Below the pieces are notes generated by a model. It had not been told where the DNA came from. It saw only the letters and a program-made list of their open reading frames with translations, and did not search any database. Below are positions 43,476 to 50,571 of a DNA stretch of 64,000 nt, in pieces; position 1 is the first letter of the stretch, and every line of letters begins with the position of its first letter. Origin of the DNA: Aeromicrobium sp. Root495 (GTDB lineage: Bacteria > Actinomycetota > Actinomycetes > Propionibacteriales > Nocardioidaceae). The position numbers and the translations under genes were made by a program. The stretch is from assembly GCF_001426755.1 (NCBI RefSeq), contig NZ_LMFJ01000001.1, positions 355,545-419,544 of the forward strand. Direction: 5' to 3'.

Positions 43476-44663
43476 GTGAGTCAGCACGTGGTGGTCGTGG
43501 GCGCCGGCATCGTCGGCCTCGCGACCGCCCACGAGCTGACCCGGCGCGGCCACCACGTCACGGTCCTCGACAAGGAGGACCGTCTCGCGGCGCACCAGAC
43601 CGGTCACAACTCGGGGGTCGTGCACTCGGGGCTGTACTACGCGCCCGGCTCGCTCAAGGCGCGGCTCGGGACGGCGGGTGCGACGTCCATGACCGACTTC
43701 GCCCGCCAGCACGGCGTCACGGTCGACCGGTGCGGCAAGCTGGTCGTGGCCACCGGTCCGGCGCAGCTCCCGGCCCTCGAGGAGCTGCTCCGCCGCGGCG
43801 TGGCCAACGGTGTCCCGTGCCGTCGCGTGGACCCGGGCGAGCTCCGGGAGCGGGAGCCGCACGTGGCCGGTGTCGCCGCCATCCGGGTGGACTCCACGGC
43901 CGTCGTCGACTACGTGGGCGTCTGCCGCGTCCTGGCCGACCTCGTCGTCGACGGTGGCGGGGAGCTCGTGCTGGGCGCCGTGGTCGAGGAGGTCCGGGCC
44001 GACGCGTCGGGGGTCGTGGTGCAGACCTCGTCGGGGGTCTTCCGTGCCGACCACCTCGTGGCCTGCGCCGGTCTGCAGAGCGACCGCGTCGCCCGGCTGG
44101 CCGGCGTCGACCCCGGCGTGCGCATCGTCCCGTTCCGCGGTGAGTACCTCGAGCTCACGCCGCACGCTGCCCACCTCGTGAAGGGGCTCGTCTACCCCGT
44201 CCCGGACCCCGACCTGCCGTTCCTCGGGGTGCACCTGACCCGCATGTTCGACGGCACGGTGCACGCCGGCCCGAACGCCGTCCTGGCCCTGGCCCGTGAG
44301 GGCTACACGTGGGGCACCGTCCGGGCGCGCGACGTCGCCGACCTGGCCGGCTGGCCGGGCACGTGGCGGCTCGCCCGCTCGTGGTGGCGCACGGGGGTCG
44401 ACGAGGTCGCGCGATCGCTCTCGCGGAAGCGCTTCCTGAGCAGCCTCCAGGAGCTCGTGCCCGAGCTCACCGCCACCGACCTCGTGCCCGCGCAGGCCGG
44501 TGTCCGCGCCCAGGCCGTCGACCGCAGCGGGGCCCTCGTCGACGACTTCCTCGTGCGTCGTGGTCCGCGGCAGCTTCACGTCCTGAATGCTCCGTCCCCC
44601 GCAGCGACGGCCGCCCTCGAGATCGGGCGTCACCTGGCCGACGCCCTGGAGGACGTCGTCTGA
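43476..44663 (+). CDS. lhgO: L-2-hydroxyglutarate oxidase/dehydrogenase-like FAD enzyme
   Basis: A 395-residue DAO-fold flavoprotein. It starts QHVVVVGAGIVGLATAHELTR; the LhgO-specific HQTGHNSGVVHSGLYYAPGS follows at residues about 40-60, and PFRGEYLELTP and HAGPNAVLALAREGY occur later. LhgO oxidises L-2-hydroxyglutarate to 2-oxoglutarate and passes electrons to the quinone pool, which fits a location among menaquinone genes. GTG start at 43476, CAGGCT at 43464-43469 exactly 6 nt upstream. Confidence 0.9.
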   Translation: MSQHVVVVGAGIVGLATAHELTRRGHHVTVLDKEDRLAAHQTGHNSGVVHSGLYYAPGSLKARLGTAGATSMTDFARQHGVTVDRCGKLVVATGPAQLPALEELLRRGVANGVPCRRVDPGELREREPHVAGVAAIRVDSTAVVDYVGVCRVLADLVVDGGGELVLGAVVEEVRADASGVVVQTSSGVFRADHLVACAGLQSDRVARLAGVDPGVRIVPFRGEYLELTPHAAHLVKGLVYPVPDPDLPFLGVHLTRMFDGTVHAGPNAVLALAREGYTWGTVRARDVADLAGWPGTWRLARSWWRTGVDEVARSLSRKRFLSSLQELVPELTATDLVPAQAGVRAQAVDRSGALVDDFLVRRGPRQLHVLNAPSPAATAALEIGRHLADALEDVV

Positions 44664-44698
44664 GGGTGCGAGGAAGACTCCTGGCCTAATCTGGGCAC

Positions 44699-45466
44699 GT
44701 GACTTTCCACCGGTACGTGGCGCTCGGGGACTCCTTCACCGAAGGAGTCGGCGACCACGACCCCACGCGTCCCAACGGCGTGCGGGGCTGGGCCGACCGG
44801 GTGGCCGAGGTGCTCGACGGCCAGGTCGATGACTTCTCGTACGCCAACCTCGCGATCCGCGGCCGCAAGCTGCTCCCCATCATCGACGAGCAGCTGGAGC
44901 CCGCGCTCGCCCTGCAGCCCGACCTCGTGAGCATCTACGCGGGGGCCAACGACGTGCTCCGTCCGCGGATCGACATCGACCGGCTGGTCGAGGCGTACGA
45001 CCGGGCCGTGGGGCGGCTGCACGCCGCCGGCGCCCACGTCGTGATGTTCACGGCCTACGACCCCGGGGGCGCGCCGGTCTTCGGTGCCCTGCGGGGCCGG
45101 TTTGCCGTCTACAACGAGCTGGTGCGGCAGGTGGCCGAGCGCCACGACGCCACGCTGGTCGACTTCTGGCGCCTGCGTGACTACCGCGACGATCGGTTCT
45201 GGGACGTCGACCGCATGCACATGTCGTCGGTCGGCCACCAGCGCATGGCCGTGGCCGTCCTCGACGCCCTGGGGGTCCGGCACCGTCTCGAGCCCCTCCC
45301 GCTGCCGCCCCTGGCCCGGCTCACGGCTGCCGAGCGTCGCGCAGCCAACCTGGCATGGGCCCGTGCGCACGCGGCGCCGTGGGTGAAGCGCCGGCTCACG
45401 GGGACGTCCTCCGGCGACTCGCTCAGCGCCCGTCGCCCCTCGTTGCTCCCCGTGGACGGCCCCTGA
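44699..45466 (+). CDS. SGNH/GDSL-family hydrolase
   Basis: A 255-residue GDSL hydrolase. Block I is ALGDSFTEGVGD (nucleophile Ser12), block III IYAGANDVLRP, and block V DVDRMHMSSVGHQRM with the catalytic Asp and His. It has no signal peptide, so it is cytoplasmic. Similar enzymes deacylate lipids or sugars. TAATCT at 44687-44692, an ideal -10, lies exactly 6 nt before the GTG (leaderless). The stop overlaps the next start (TGATG). Confidence 0.87.
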   Translation: MTFHRYVALGDSFTEGVGDHDPTRPNGVRGWADRVAEVLDGQVDDFSYANLAIRGRKLLPIIDEQLEPALALQPDLVSIYAGANDVLRPRIDIDRLVEAYDRAVGRLHAAGAHVVMFTAYDPGGAPVFGALRGRFAVYNELVRQVAERHDATLVDFWRLRDYRDDRFWDVDRMHMSSVGHQRMAVAVLDALGVRHRLEPLPLPPLARLTAAERRAANLAWARAHAAPWVKRRLTGTSSGDSLSARRPSLLPVDGP

Positions 45467-45894
45467 TGGTCAGGCTGCCCCGGCTCGGCCCCAAGCTCGC
45501 GGCCCCGCCCACCGACCTCGACGACTCCTCGCAGGAGCGTCTCGACGAGTTCCTGCGCATGGCCGGTGACGCCAAGGTGGTGAGCACGCGACGGCTGCTG
45601 TGGCTCGCCGTCGTGTTCGCCGGCCCGCTCAAGCTCAAGGACCAGAGCAACGTGAAGCGGGCGGGGGAGACCATGGTCCTCACGCCCCACACCGTCGTCA
45701 TGACGCCGCAGGAGCACGTGGGCGTGGCCAAGGTGAGCTACTACCTCGAGCAGCTCGAGGCGGGTGAGCAGCTCAAGGCGGCCCGCATCACCGACGCCGG
45801 CCGCGACGCCGGCCTGTGGCACCTCGACGGTCTGCACCGCCTGCTCGCCGCCCGCATCATGGGCGAGTCGCTCGAGGCCGACGTCTACCGCTGA
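45466..45894 (+). CDS. Conserved hypothetical protein
   Basis: A 142-residue protein, not recognised. It is mixed charged and helical, with one hydrophobic stretch (RLLWLAVVFAGPLKLKD) and a C-terminal LWHLDGLHRLLAARIMG helix. There is no signal peptide and no Cys or metal motif. ATG shares one base with the preceding GDSL stop, so it is co-translated with that hydrolase. It is convergent with the isochorismate synthase gene. Confidence 0.6.
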   Translation: MVRLPRLGPKLAAPPTDLDDSSQERLDEFLRMAGDAKVVSTRRLLWLAVVFAGPLKLKDQSNVKRAGETMVLTPHTVVMTPQEHVGVAKVSYYLEQLEAGEQLKAARITDAGRDAGLWHLDGLHRLLAARIMGESLEADVYR

Positions 45895-45919
45895 CGTCCC
45901 GAGCCCGACCGGTCGAGGC

Positions 45920-47173
45920 TCAGCGCAGCGCGTCGATGACCGGGATGAGCTTGGCGCGCGACTCGGCCAGCTCGTCGGCGGGCCTGGAGTCGGCCACGAT
46001 GCCGCAGCCCGCGAAGAGCCGGACGCGTTCCCCGTCGATCGCGACCTGGGCCGCGCGCAGCCCGATGCCCCACTCGCCGTCGCCCGACGCCCCGATCCAG
46101 CCGACGGGTCCGGCGTACCGGCCACGCTCGAGGCCCTCGATCTCGCGGATCAGGCGGACGGCCTCGTCCGTGGGCGTGCCGCCGACCGCGGCCGACGGGT
46201 GCAGGGCGGCAGCCAGGGTGAGGGCGGTGGTCTCGTCGCGGATGACCGCGGTGACGTCGGTCGCGAGGTGCATGACGTTGGGCAGGTGCAGCACGTACGG
46301 CGACTCGGGCACGTTGGTGCTGGAGCAGTGCGGGGTGAGCGCGTCGACGACCGAGCGCACGGCGTACTCGTGCTCCTCGAGGTCCTTGCTCGAGCGGGCC
46401 AGCGACCCGGCGAGGGCGAGGTCGCGCTCGTCGTCGCCGGTGCGCCGGATGGTCCCGGCCAGCACGCGTGACGTGACCAGGCCGCGCTCGAGCCGTACGA
46501 GCATCTCCGGCGTGGCACCGAAGAAGCCGTCGACGTGGAACGTCCAGCAGCCGGGGTAGTCGCGAGCCAGCCGGCCCAGCGGGGCGCGGACGTCGAGCGG
46601 GGCGTCGAGGGTGGCGTCGACAGCACGGGAGAGCACGACCTTGTCGAGCTGTCCGGACTGGATGCGGCTCACGGCGGCGGCCACGACGTCGGTCCACGCA
46701 TCGGCGTCGACCTCGGCGTCGGTGAAGGTGACAGGGCCGGTCCGGCGGGGCTCGGAGGCGGGCTCCAGCGGGGGAGCGCTGCCCAGGGAGGTGCCGATGA
46801 CCGTGACCCAGCTGGTGCCGTCGCGGCGGCCGACCACCACCTCGGGAACGACCAGGAGGGATCCGGTGGCGTCGTCGTCGAAGGTGAAGGTGCCGAACGC
46901 CACGAGGCCGCTGCCGGGGACGCCCACCTCGTCGCGCACGACGCTGCGTGCGGCCAGCTCGCGCCACCAGGCGTCGGCCTCGGCGAAACGTCCCGGCCCG
47001 GAGGTCTCCAGGACGGCGGCACGACCCCAGCCGACGAGACCGTCGCCGTGGTGCACCCACGCGACGGGGTCGTCGAGCGGCGGGAGCAGCGCGACGAGGT
47101 CGCCTGCGTCGTCGATGCGCCGGGTCCGCGCCACCAGCGGCGCCGCCGAGGGATCGAGTCCGGCTTCAGTCAC
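45920..47173 (-). CDS. menF: Isochorismate synthase (MenF/EntC type)
   Basis: A 417-residue chorismate-binding enzyme that makes isochorismate for MenD. The general base Lys is in QLDKVVLSRAVD, CWTFHVDGFFGATPEMLVRL and VLAGTIRRTGDD follow, and ALHPSAAVGGTPTDEAVRL, GPVGWIGASGDGEWGIGLR and LFAGCGIVADSRPADE are the metal and substrate segments of the family. GTG start at 47173, TAGGCT at 47180-47185 6 nt upstream. Divergent from menG. Confidence 0.92.
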   Translation of the reverse strand: MTEAGLDPSAAPLVARTRRIDDAGDLVALLPPLDDPVAWVHHGDGLVGWGRAAVLETSGPGRFAEADAWWRELAARSVVRDEVGVPGSGLVAFGTFTFDDDATGSLLVVPEVVVGRRDGTSWVTVIGTSLGSAPPLEPASEPRRTGPVTFTDAEVDADAWTDVVAAAVSRIQSGQLDKVVLSRAVDATLDAPLDVRAPLGRLARDYPGCWTFHVDGFFGATPEMLVRLERGLVTSRVLAGTIRRTGDDERDLALAGSLARSSKDLEEHEYAVRSVVDALTPHCSSTNVPESPYVLHLPNVMHLATDVTAVIRDETTALTLAAALHPSAAVGGTPTDEAVRLIREIEGLERGRYAGPVGWIGASGDGEWGIGLRAAQVAIDGERVRLFAGCGIVADSRPADELAESRAKLIPVIDALR

Positions 47174-47179
47174 CTGTCG

Positions 47180-47217
47180 AGCCTACCGGGCTCTCGTGAG
47201 GCGGTGGGGCCTACGCT
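47180..47217. promoter_or_regulatory. Divergent leaderless -10 elements of menF and menG
   Basis: TAGGCT (minus strand, 47180-47185) lies 6 nt before the menF GTG; TACGCT (plus strand, 47212-47217) lies 6 nt before the menG GTG. Only 50 bp separate the two start codons, so the two promoters share their upstream DNA and could be co-regulated. No clear -35 is visible for either. Confidence 0.55.
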
Positions 47218-47223
47218 GAACAG

Positions 47224-47919
47224 GTGAGCCGCGCCGGACTGGACAAGCAACCCCGAGACGTCGCCCGCATGTTCGACGACGTCGCACAGCGGTACGACAT
47301 CACCAACGACGTCCTCTCCCTGGGCCAGGACCGTCGGTGGCGCAAGCGCGTCGTCGATCTCGTCGCCCCGCGGCCGGGCGAGACCGTGCTCGACCTGGCG
47401 GCCGGCACGGGCACCTCGAGCCAGCCGTTCCGGGCCGCCGGCGCCACCGTCGTGCCGTGCGACTTCTCCCTGGGGATGCTCGAGGTCGGCAAGAAGCAGC
47501 TGCCGCACCTGCCGTTCACGGCGGGCGACGGCATGTCGCTGCCGTTCCGCGACGAGTCGTTCGACGCCGTGACCATCAGCTTCGGGCTCCGCAACATCCA
47601 CGACCCGGTCCAGGGCCTGCGCGAGCTCCTGCGCGTCACCAAGCCGGGGGGCCGCATCGTGGTGTGCGAGTTCAGCGCTCCCACGTGGGCGCCGTTCCGT
47701 GCGGTCTACACCAACTACCTCATGAAGGCGCTGCCGCCGGTGGCCCGCAAGGTGTCGTCCAACCCGGCCTCGTACGTCTACCTCGCGGAGTCCATCCGTG
47801 CCTGGCCCGACCAGAAGGGCCTCGCGCTCCGCATGGTCGAGGCCGGCTGGGGCAAGGTCGACTGGCACAACCTCTCCGGCGGCATCGTGGCTCTCCACCA
47901 CTCCACCAAGCCCGCCTGA
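47224..47919 (+). CDS. menG: Demethylmenaquinone methyltransferase (MenG/UbiE)
   Basis: A 231-residue SAM-dependent methyltransferase for the last step of menaquinone synthesis. [20 protein letters not shown] is the UbiE signature 1, [15 protein letters not shown] the SAM motif [14 protein letters not shown] signature 2, and [17 protein letters not shown] follows. GTG start with a leaderless -10. It is followed by a complex palindromic gap and a convergent kinase gene. Confidence 0.95.
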   Translation: MSRAGLDKQPRDVARMFDDVAQRYDITNDVLSLGQDRRWRKRVVDLVAPRPGETVLDLAAGTGTSSQPFRAAGATVVPCDFSLGMLEVGKKQLPHLPFTAGDGMSLPFRDESFDAVTISFGLRNIHDPVQGLRELLRVTKPGGRIVVCEFSAPTWAPFRAVYTNYLMKALPPVARKVSSNPASYVYLAESIRAWPDQKGLALRMVEAGWGKVDWHNLSGGIVALHHSTKPA

Positions 47920-47932
47920 CCCCTTCGCCCCG

Positions 47933-48049
47933 AGGTCGGTTTACCACGGTAACTACGTAAACCGTCCTCCCCTCGGCAACCTGACCCATCCCTACGGAAG
48001 CTTCCGTAGGGATGGGTCGGTTTACCAACACCCCGTGGTAAACCGACCT
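47933..48049. repeat. Nested cruciform between menG and the convergent kinase gene
   Basis: The outer arms AGGTCGGTTTACCACGG (47933-47949) and 48033-48049 are perfectly complementary over 17 bp. Inside lies a 36-bp perfect palindrome without loop (47983-48018, centred on AAGCTT). GTCGGTTTACCA occurs at 47935-47946 and again at 48016-48027, where it also pairs with 48036-48047 around an 8-base loop. This gives two alternative folds. Confidence 0.8.
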
Positions 48050-48055
48050 GGGGGG

Positions 48056-48568
48056 TCAGAGGGTGGCGAGCCAGGCGTCGACGGCGCGCTGGGTGCGCAG
48101 GCGCACCACCTCGAGGTGGGGGTGCTCGCGCTGCGCCGCGGGCACGAGCTCGGCGAGCAGGTGCCGCGTGCTCCAGGCCCAGCGCACGACGTGGTCGTCG
48201 TCGGTGAGCACGGTCCACAGCGGCGCCTCGAGGTTGCCGTTCCACAGCTCCTCGCGCCGGAGCCGACGTCGGACGGTGCGCCGCACGAGCCGCCGCATCG
48301 TGACGCGCACCGGGAGGTCGAGCCACACGATCAGCTCGGCGCGCGCGGCGAGCAGGGGACGGGCGGCCGGGTACTGCCACTCGGTCACCCAGCGCTCCGA
48401 CGCCGCCAGCGCGCGCACCTCGTCGAGGAACTCCGGACGCGGCGTCCAGCCCGGTCCGTGGAAGAGCGCGTCGAGCTCGGTGCGAGGCAGGTCGAGCCGC
48501 TCCGCGACGGTTCTCGCGACGGTCGTCTTGCCTGTCCCGGTGGTCCCCGCGACGAGGATCCGCTGCAT
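48056..48568 (-). CDS. P-loop nucleoside/shikimate-kinase-like ATPase
   Basis: A 170-residue adenylate-kinase-like P-loop protein (toxin-free, FlaR/Zeta-like topology). Walker A is VAGTTGTGKTT near the N-terminus; TELDALFHGPGW is a substrate-side DALF motif seen in DNA topology modulation kinase relatives, and ELIVWLDLPVRVTMRRLVRR a Walker-B-like strand with Arg-rich lid. Substrate unknown. The ATG at 48568 has GGAAGG 9 nt upstream; in-frame starts at 48577 and 48589 are less well placed. Confidence 0.75.
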   Translation of the reverse strand: MQRILVAGTTGTGKTTVARTVAERLDLPRTELDALFHGPGWTPRPEFLDEVRALAASERWVTEWQYPAARPLLAARAELIVWLDLPVRVTMRRLVRRTVRRRLRREELWNGNLEAPLWTVLTDDDHVVRWAWSTRHLLAELVPAAQREHPHLEVVRLRTQRAVDAWLATL

Positions 48569-48605
48569 CGGTTCCATCCTTCCGGTCACCTTAGTGTGAC
48601 CTAAG

Positions 48606-48634
48606 TTACAAGCGCCCCGGGGCAGGCGTAGGGT
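48606..48634 (+). promoter_or_regulatory. Predicted nuo operon promoter
   Basis: TTACAA (48606-48611), 17 bp, TAGGGT (48629-48634). It is the best -35/-10 pair in the 130 bp before nuoA. The predicted start of transcription falls just before the Rex-type operator, so a bound repressor would block elongation or open-complex escape. Confidence 0.45.
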
Positions 48635-48649
48635 GAGACCCGCGTCACG

Positions 48650-48667
48650 TTGTGAACGCTTTCACAA
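48650..48667. promoter_or_regulatory. Rex redox-repressor operator upstream of nuoA
   Basis: TTGTGAACGCTTTCACAA: two perfect 7-bp arms with a 4-bp centre, an exact match to the Streptomyces Rex operator TGTGAAC-n3-TTCACA (48651-48666). It ends 31 bp before the nuoA GTG. Rex senses the NADH/NAD+ ratio and is known to control nuo in Streptomyces, so derepression at high NADH is expected here. Confidence 0.8.
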
Positions 48668-48698
48668 GCGCACGATCGCCAGCGGCCCAGGAGGTGCT

Positions 48699-49058
48699 GT
48701 GAACGTCTACACCCCGATCCTCGTGCTCGGAGTGCTGGCTGCCGGGTTCGCGATCATGAGCGTGGGCATCGCCCCGTTCACCGGACCCAAGCGCTACAAC
48801 CGCGCCAAGCTCGACCGCTACGAGTCGGGCATCCAGCCCAGCCCGCTGCCCGACGGTGGCGGCAAGGTGTCGATCCGCTACTTCATCATCGCGATGCTGT
48901 TCATCGTCTTCGACATCGAGATCATCTTCCTCTACCCGTTCGCCGTGGCGTTCGACTCGCTCGGCTGGTTCGCGCTCGTGGAGATGTTCCTGTTCATGGC
49001 GACCGTGTTCATCGCGTACGCCTACGTCTGGCGCCGAGGAGGCCTGGAATGGGACTGA
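48699..49058 (+). CDS. nuoA: NADH-quinone oxidoreductase subunit A
   Basis: A 119-residue membrane subunit with three helices. FTGPKRYNRAKLDRYESGI and RYFIIAMLFIVFDIEIIFLY are the ND3/NuoA signatures of the loop near the quinone site. GTG start at 48699 with AGGAGG 5 nt upstream; an in-frame GTG at 48633 would run through the Rex operator and is rejected. First gene of the operon. It is separated from nuoB by 102 bp, a longer gap than any later in the operon. Confidence 0.95.
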   Translation: MNVYTPILVLGVLAAGFAIMSVGIAPFTGPKRYNRAKLDRYESGIQPSPLPDGGGKVSIRYFIIAMLFIVFDIEIIFLYPFAVAFDSLGWFALVEMFLFMATVFIAYAYVWRRGGLEWD

Positions 49059-49160
49059 GCGCAGCGAAGGAACGATCCAGCACTGCACGTTCGGGGCCCC
49101 GCGTCGGGCCCGACTCCCGCGCAGACGCGCAGGAGCACGACGGACCGAGGAGGGGCCGAC

Positions 49161-49715
49161 GTGGGAATTGAGGAAAAACTGCCCAGTGGTGTCTTGCTGT
49201 CCACCGTGGAGGGCCTCGCGGGATACATGCGCAAGGCCTCGTTCTGGCCCGCCACCTTCGGGCTCGCGTGCTGCGCCATCGAGATGATGACGTTCGGCGC
49301 CCCGCGGTTCGACTCCTCGCGCTTCGGCATGGAGGTCTTCCGACCCAGCCCGCGCCAGGCCGACCTCATGATCGTGGCCGGCCGCGTGAGCAACAAGATG
49401 GCGCCCGTCCTGCGCCAGATCTACGACCAGATGGCCGAGCCCAAGTACGTGCTGGCCATGGGCGTGTGCGCCAGCTCGGGCGGCATGTTCAACAACTACG
49501 CCATCGTCCAGGGCGTCGACCACGTCGTGCCGGTCGACATGTACCTCCCGGGCTGCCCGCCGCGTCCGGAGATGCTGATCGACGCCGTGCTGAAGCTCCA
49601 CGACAAGGTCCAGCACACCAAGCTGGGCGCCCACCGACTGGCCGAGATCGAGGAGCAGGAGGCAGCCGCCCTCACCGCGCTGCCGACGTCGGCCATGAAG
49701 GGCCTCATGCGATGA
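49161..49715 (+). CDS. nuoB: NADH-quinone oxidoreductase subunit B
   Basis: A 184-residue subunit that holds cluster N2, the last iron-sulfur centre before quinone. The ligands are Cys37 and Cys38 ([10 protein letters not shown]), Cys103 (MGVCASSGG) and Cys132 (PGCPPRPE). GTG start at 49161 with AGGAGGGG upstream. ATGA overlap with nuoC. Confidence 0.97.
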   Translation: MGIEEKLPSGVLLSTVEGLAGYMRKASFWPATFGLACCAIEMMTFGAPRFDSSRFGMEVFRPSPRQADLMIVAGRVSNKMAPVLRQIYDQMAEPKYVLAMGVCASSGGMFNNYAIVQGVDHVVPVDMYLPGCPPRPEMLIDAVLKLHDKVQHTKLGAHRLAEIEEQEAAALTALPTSAMKGLMR

Positions 49716-50440
49716 GCGACGAGACAGCCGGCGGGGGTGCCGGGTCGCGGGCGGCGGACGGCGCCGACGTCCCGGCCACGCCGTCTCCTCTGGACCGCAC
49801 CACCCTCGAGGTCGTGGCTGTCCGCGAGGGCATGTTCGGCGTCCACGGCACCGGCGACACGAGCGGCTACGGCGGCCTCACGCGCCCCGTGGCCATGCCG
49901 GGCGCGAGCGCCAAGCCGTACGGCGGCTGGTTCGACGACGTCGCGGTCAAGCTCGAGGAGGTCCCCGACGCCATCGAGAAGGTCGTCGTCGACCACGGCG
50001 AGGTCACGTTCTTCATCCGCCGCGCCGCCCTCGTGGCCACCGCGCAGCACCTGCGCGACGACCCGGCCCTCCGGTTCGAGCTCTGCTCGGGCGTCAGCGG
50101 CGTGCACTTCCCGCACGAGGAGGGCCGCGAGCTCCACGCGGTCTACCACCTGCTCTCCATGACCCACAACCGCCGGATCCGCCTCGAGGTCACCGCCCCC
50201 GACGCCGACCCGCACGTGCCCAGCGTCGTGTCCGTCTACCCCACCGCCGACTGGCACGAGCGCGAGACCTACGACATGTTCGGCCTCGTCTTCGACGGCC
50301 ACCCCGCGCTCACGCGCATCCTCATGCCCGACGACTGGAACGGTCACCCCCAGCGCAAGGACTACCCGCTGGGCGGCATCCCCGTCGAGTACAAGGGCGG
50401 CACCACGGCGCCCCCCGAGACGCGAAGGAGCTACTCGTGA
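49712..50440 (+). CDS. nuoC: NADH-quinone oxidoreductase subunit C
   Basis: A 242-residue peripheral-arm subunit. An N-terminal Gly/Ala-rich extension of about 30 residues precedes the 30-kDa-subunit core, which ends in the hallmark [20 protein letters not shown] and the tail [16 protein letters not shown]. The last 23 codons are duplicated downstream in a separate small frame. The stop overlaps a GTG (GTGA) that opens that frame. Confidence 0.95.
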   Translation: MSDETAGGGAGSRAADGADVPATPSPLDRTTLEVVAVREGMFGVHGTGDTSGYGGLTRPVAMPGASAKPYGGWFDDVAVKLEEVPDAIEKVVVDHGEVTFFIRRAALVATAQHLRDDPALRFELCSGVSGVHFPHEEGRELHAVYHLLSMTHNRRIRLEVTAPDADPHVPSVVSVYPTADWHERETYDMFGLVFDGHPALTRILMPDDWNGHPQRKDYPLGGIPVEYKGGTTAPPETRRSYS

Positions 50441-50571
50441 TCACCGCCCAGCGGCCAGTCCGGACACTCCGTCATTCCGCTCGCTGCGCTCGCGGGGGGC
50501 TCGGAGGCATCCCGGTGGAGTACAAGGGCGGCACCACCGCACCCCCCGAGACGCGGAGGAGCTACTCATGA
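50369..50571 (+). repeat. 72-bp direct repeat of the nuoC 3' end, spaced 131 bp
   Basis: Copy one is 50369-50440 (inside nuoC), copy two 50500-50571. They differ at 8 of 72 positions, and every difference is a synonymous third-position change, so both encode [11 protein letters not shown]...RRSYS plus a stop. Between them lie 59 bp that include ATTCCGCTCGCTGCGCTCGC, the reverse of the GAGCGCAGCGA motif found right after nuoA. Confidence 0.9.
50437..50571 (+). CDS. Possible 44-residue linker ORF carrying a copy of the NuoC tail
   Basis: From the GTG at 50437, which overlaps the nuoC stop (GTGA) and has GAAGGAG 9 nt upstream, a frame stays open for 44 codons and ends in a TGA that overlaps the nuoD ATG (ATGA). 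About 21 codons of novel, Arg-rich sequence are followed by 23 codons repeating the NuoC C-terminus. Translation through it would keep nuoC-nuoD coupling. It may be a duplication scar rather than a functional peptide, but its synonymous-only divergence argues against free decay. Confidence 0.5.
   Translation: MITAQRPVRTLRHSARCARGGLGGIPVEYKGGTTAPPETRRSYS

Noticed and set aside
48633..48698. Earlier GTG start for nuoA
   Set aside because: It would translate the Rex operator and adds residues unlike any NuoA; the GTG at 48699 has AGGAGG at the right distance.
50441..50499. Insert between the nuoC tail copies considered as an insertion-sequence remnant
   Set aside because: No terminal inverted repeats, target duplication or transposase remains; it contains only a short motif also present after nuoA.
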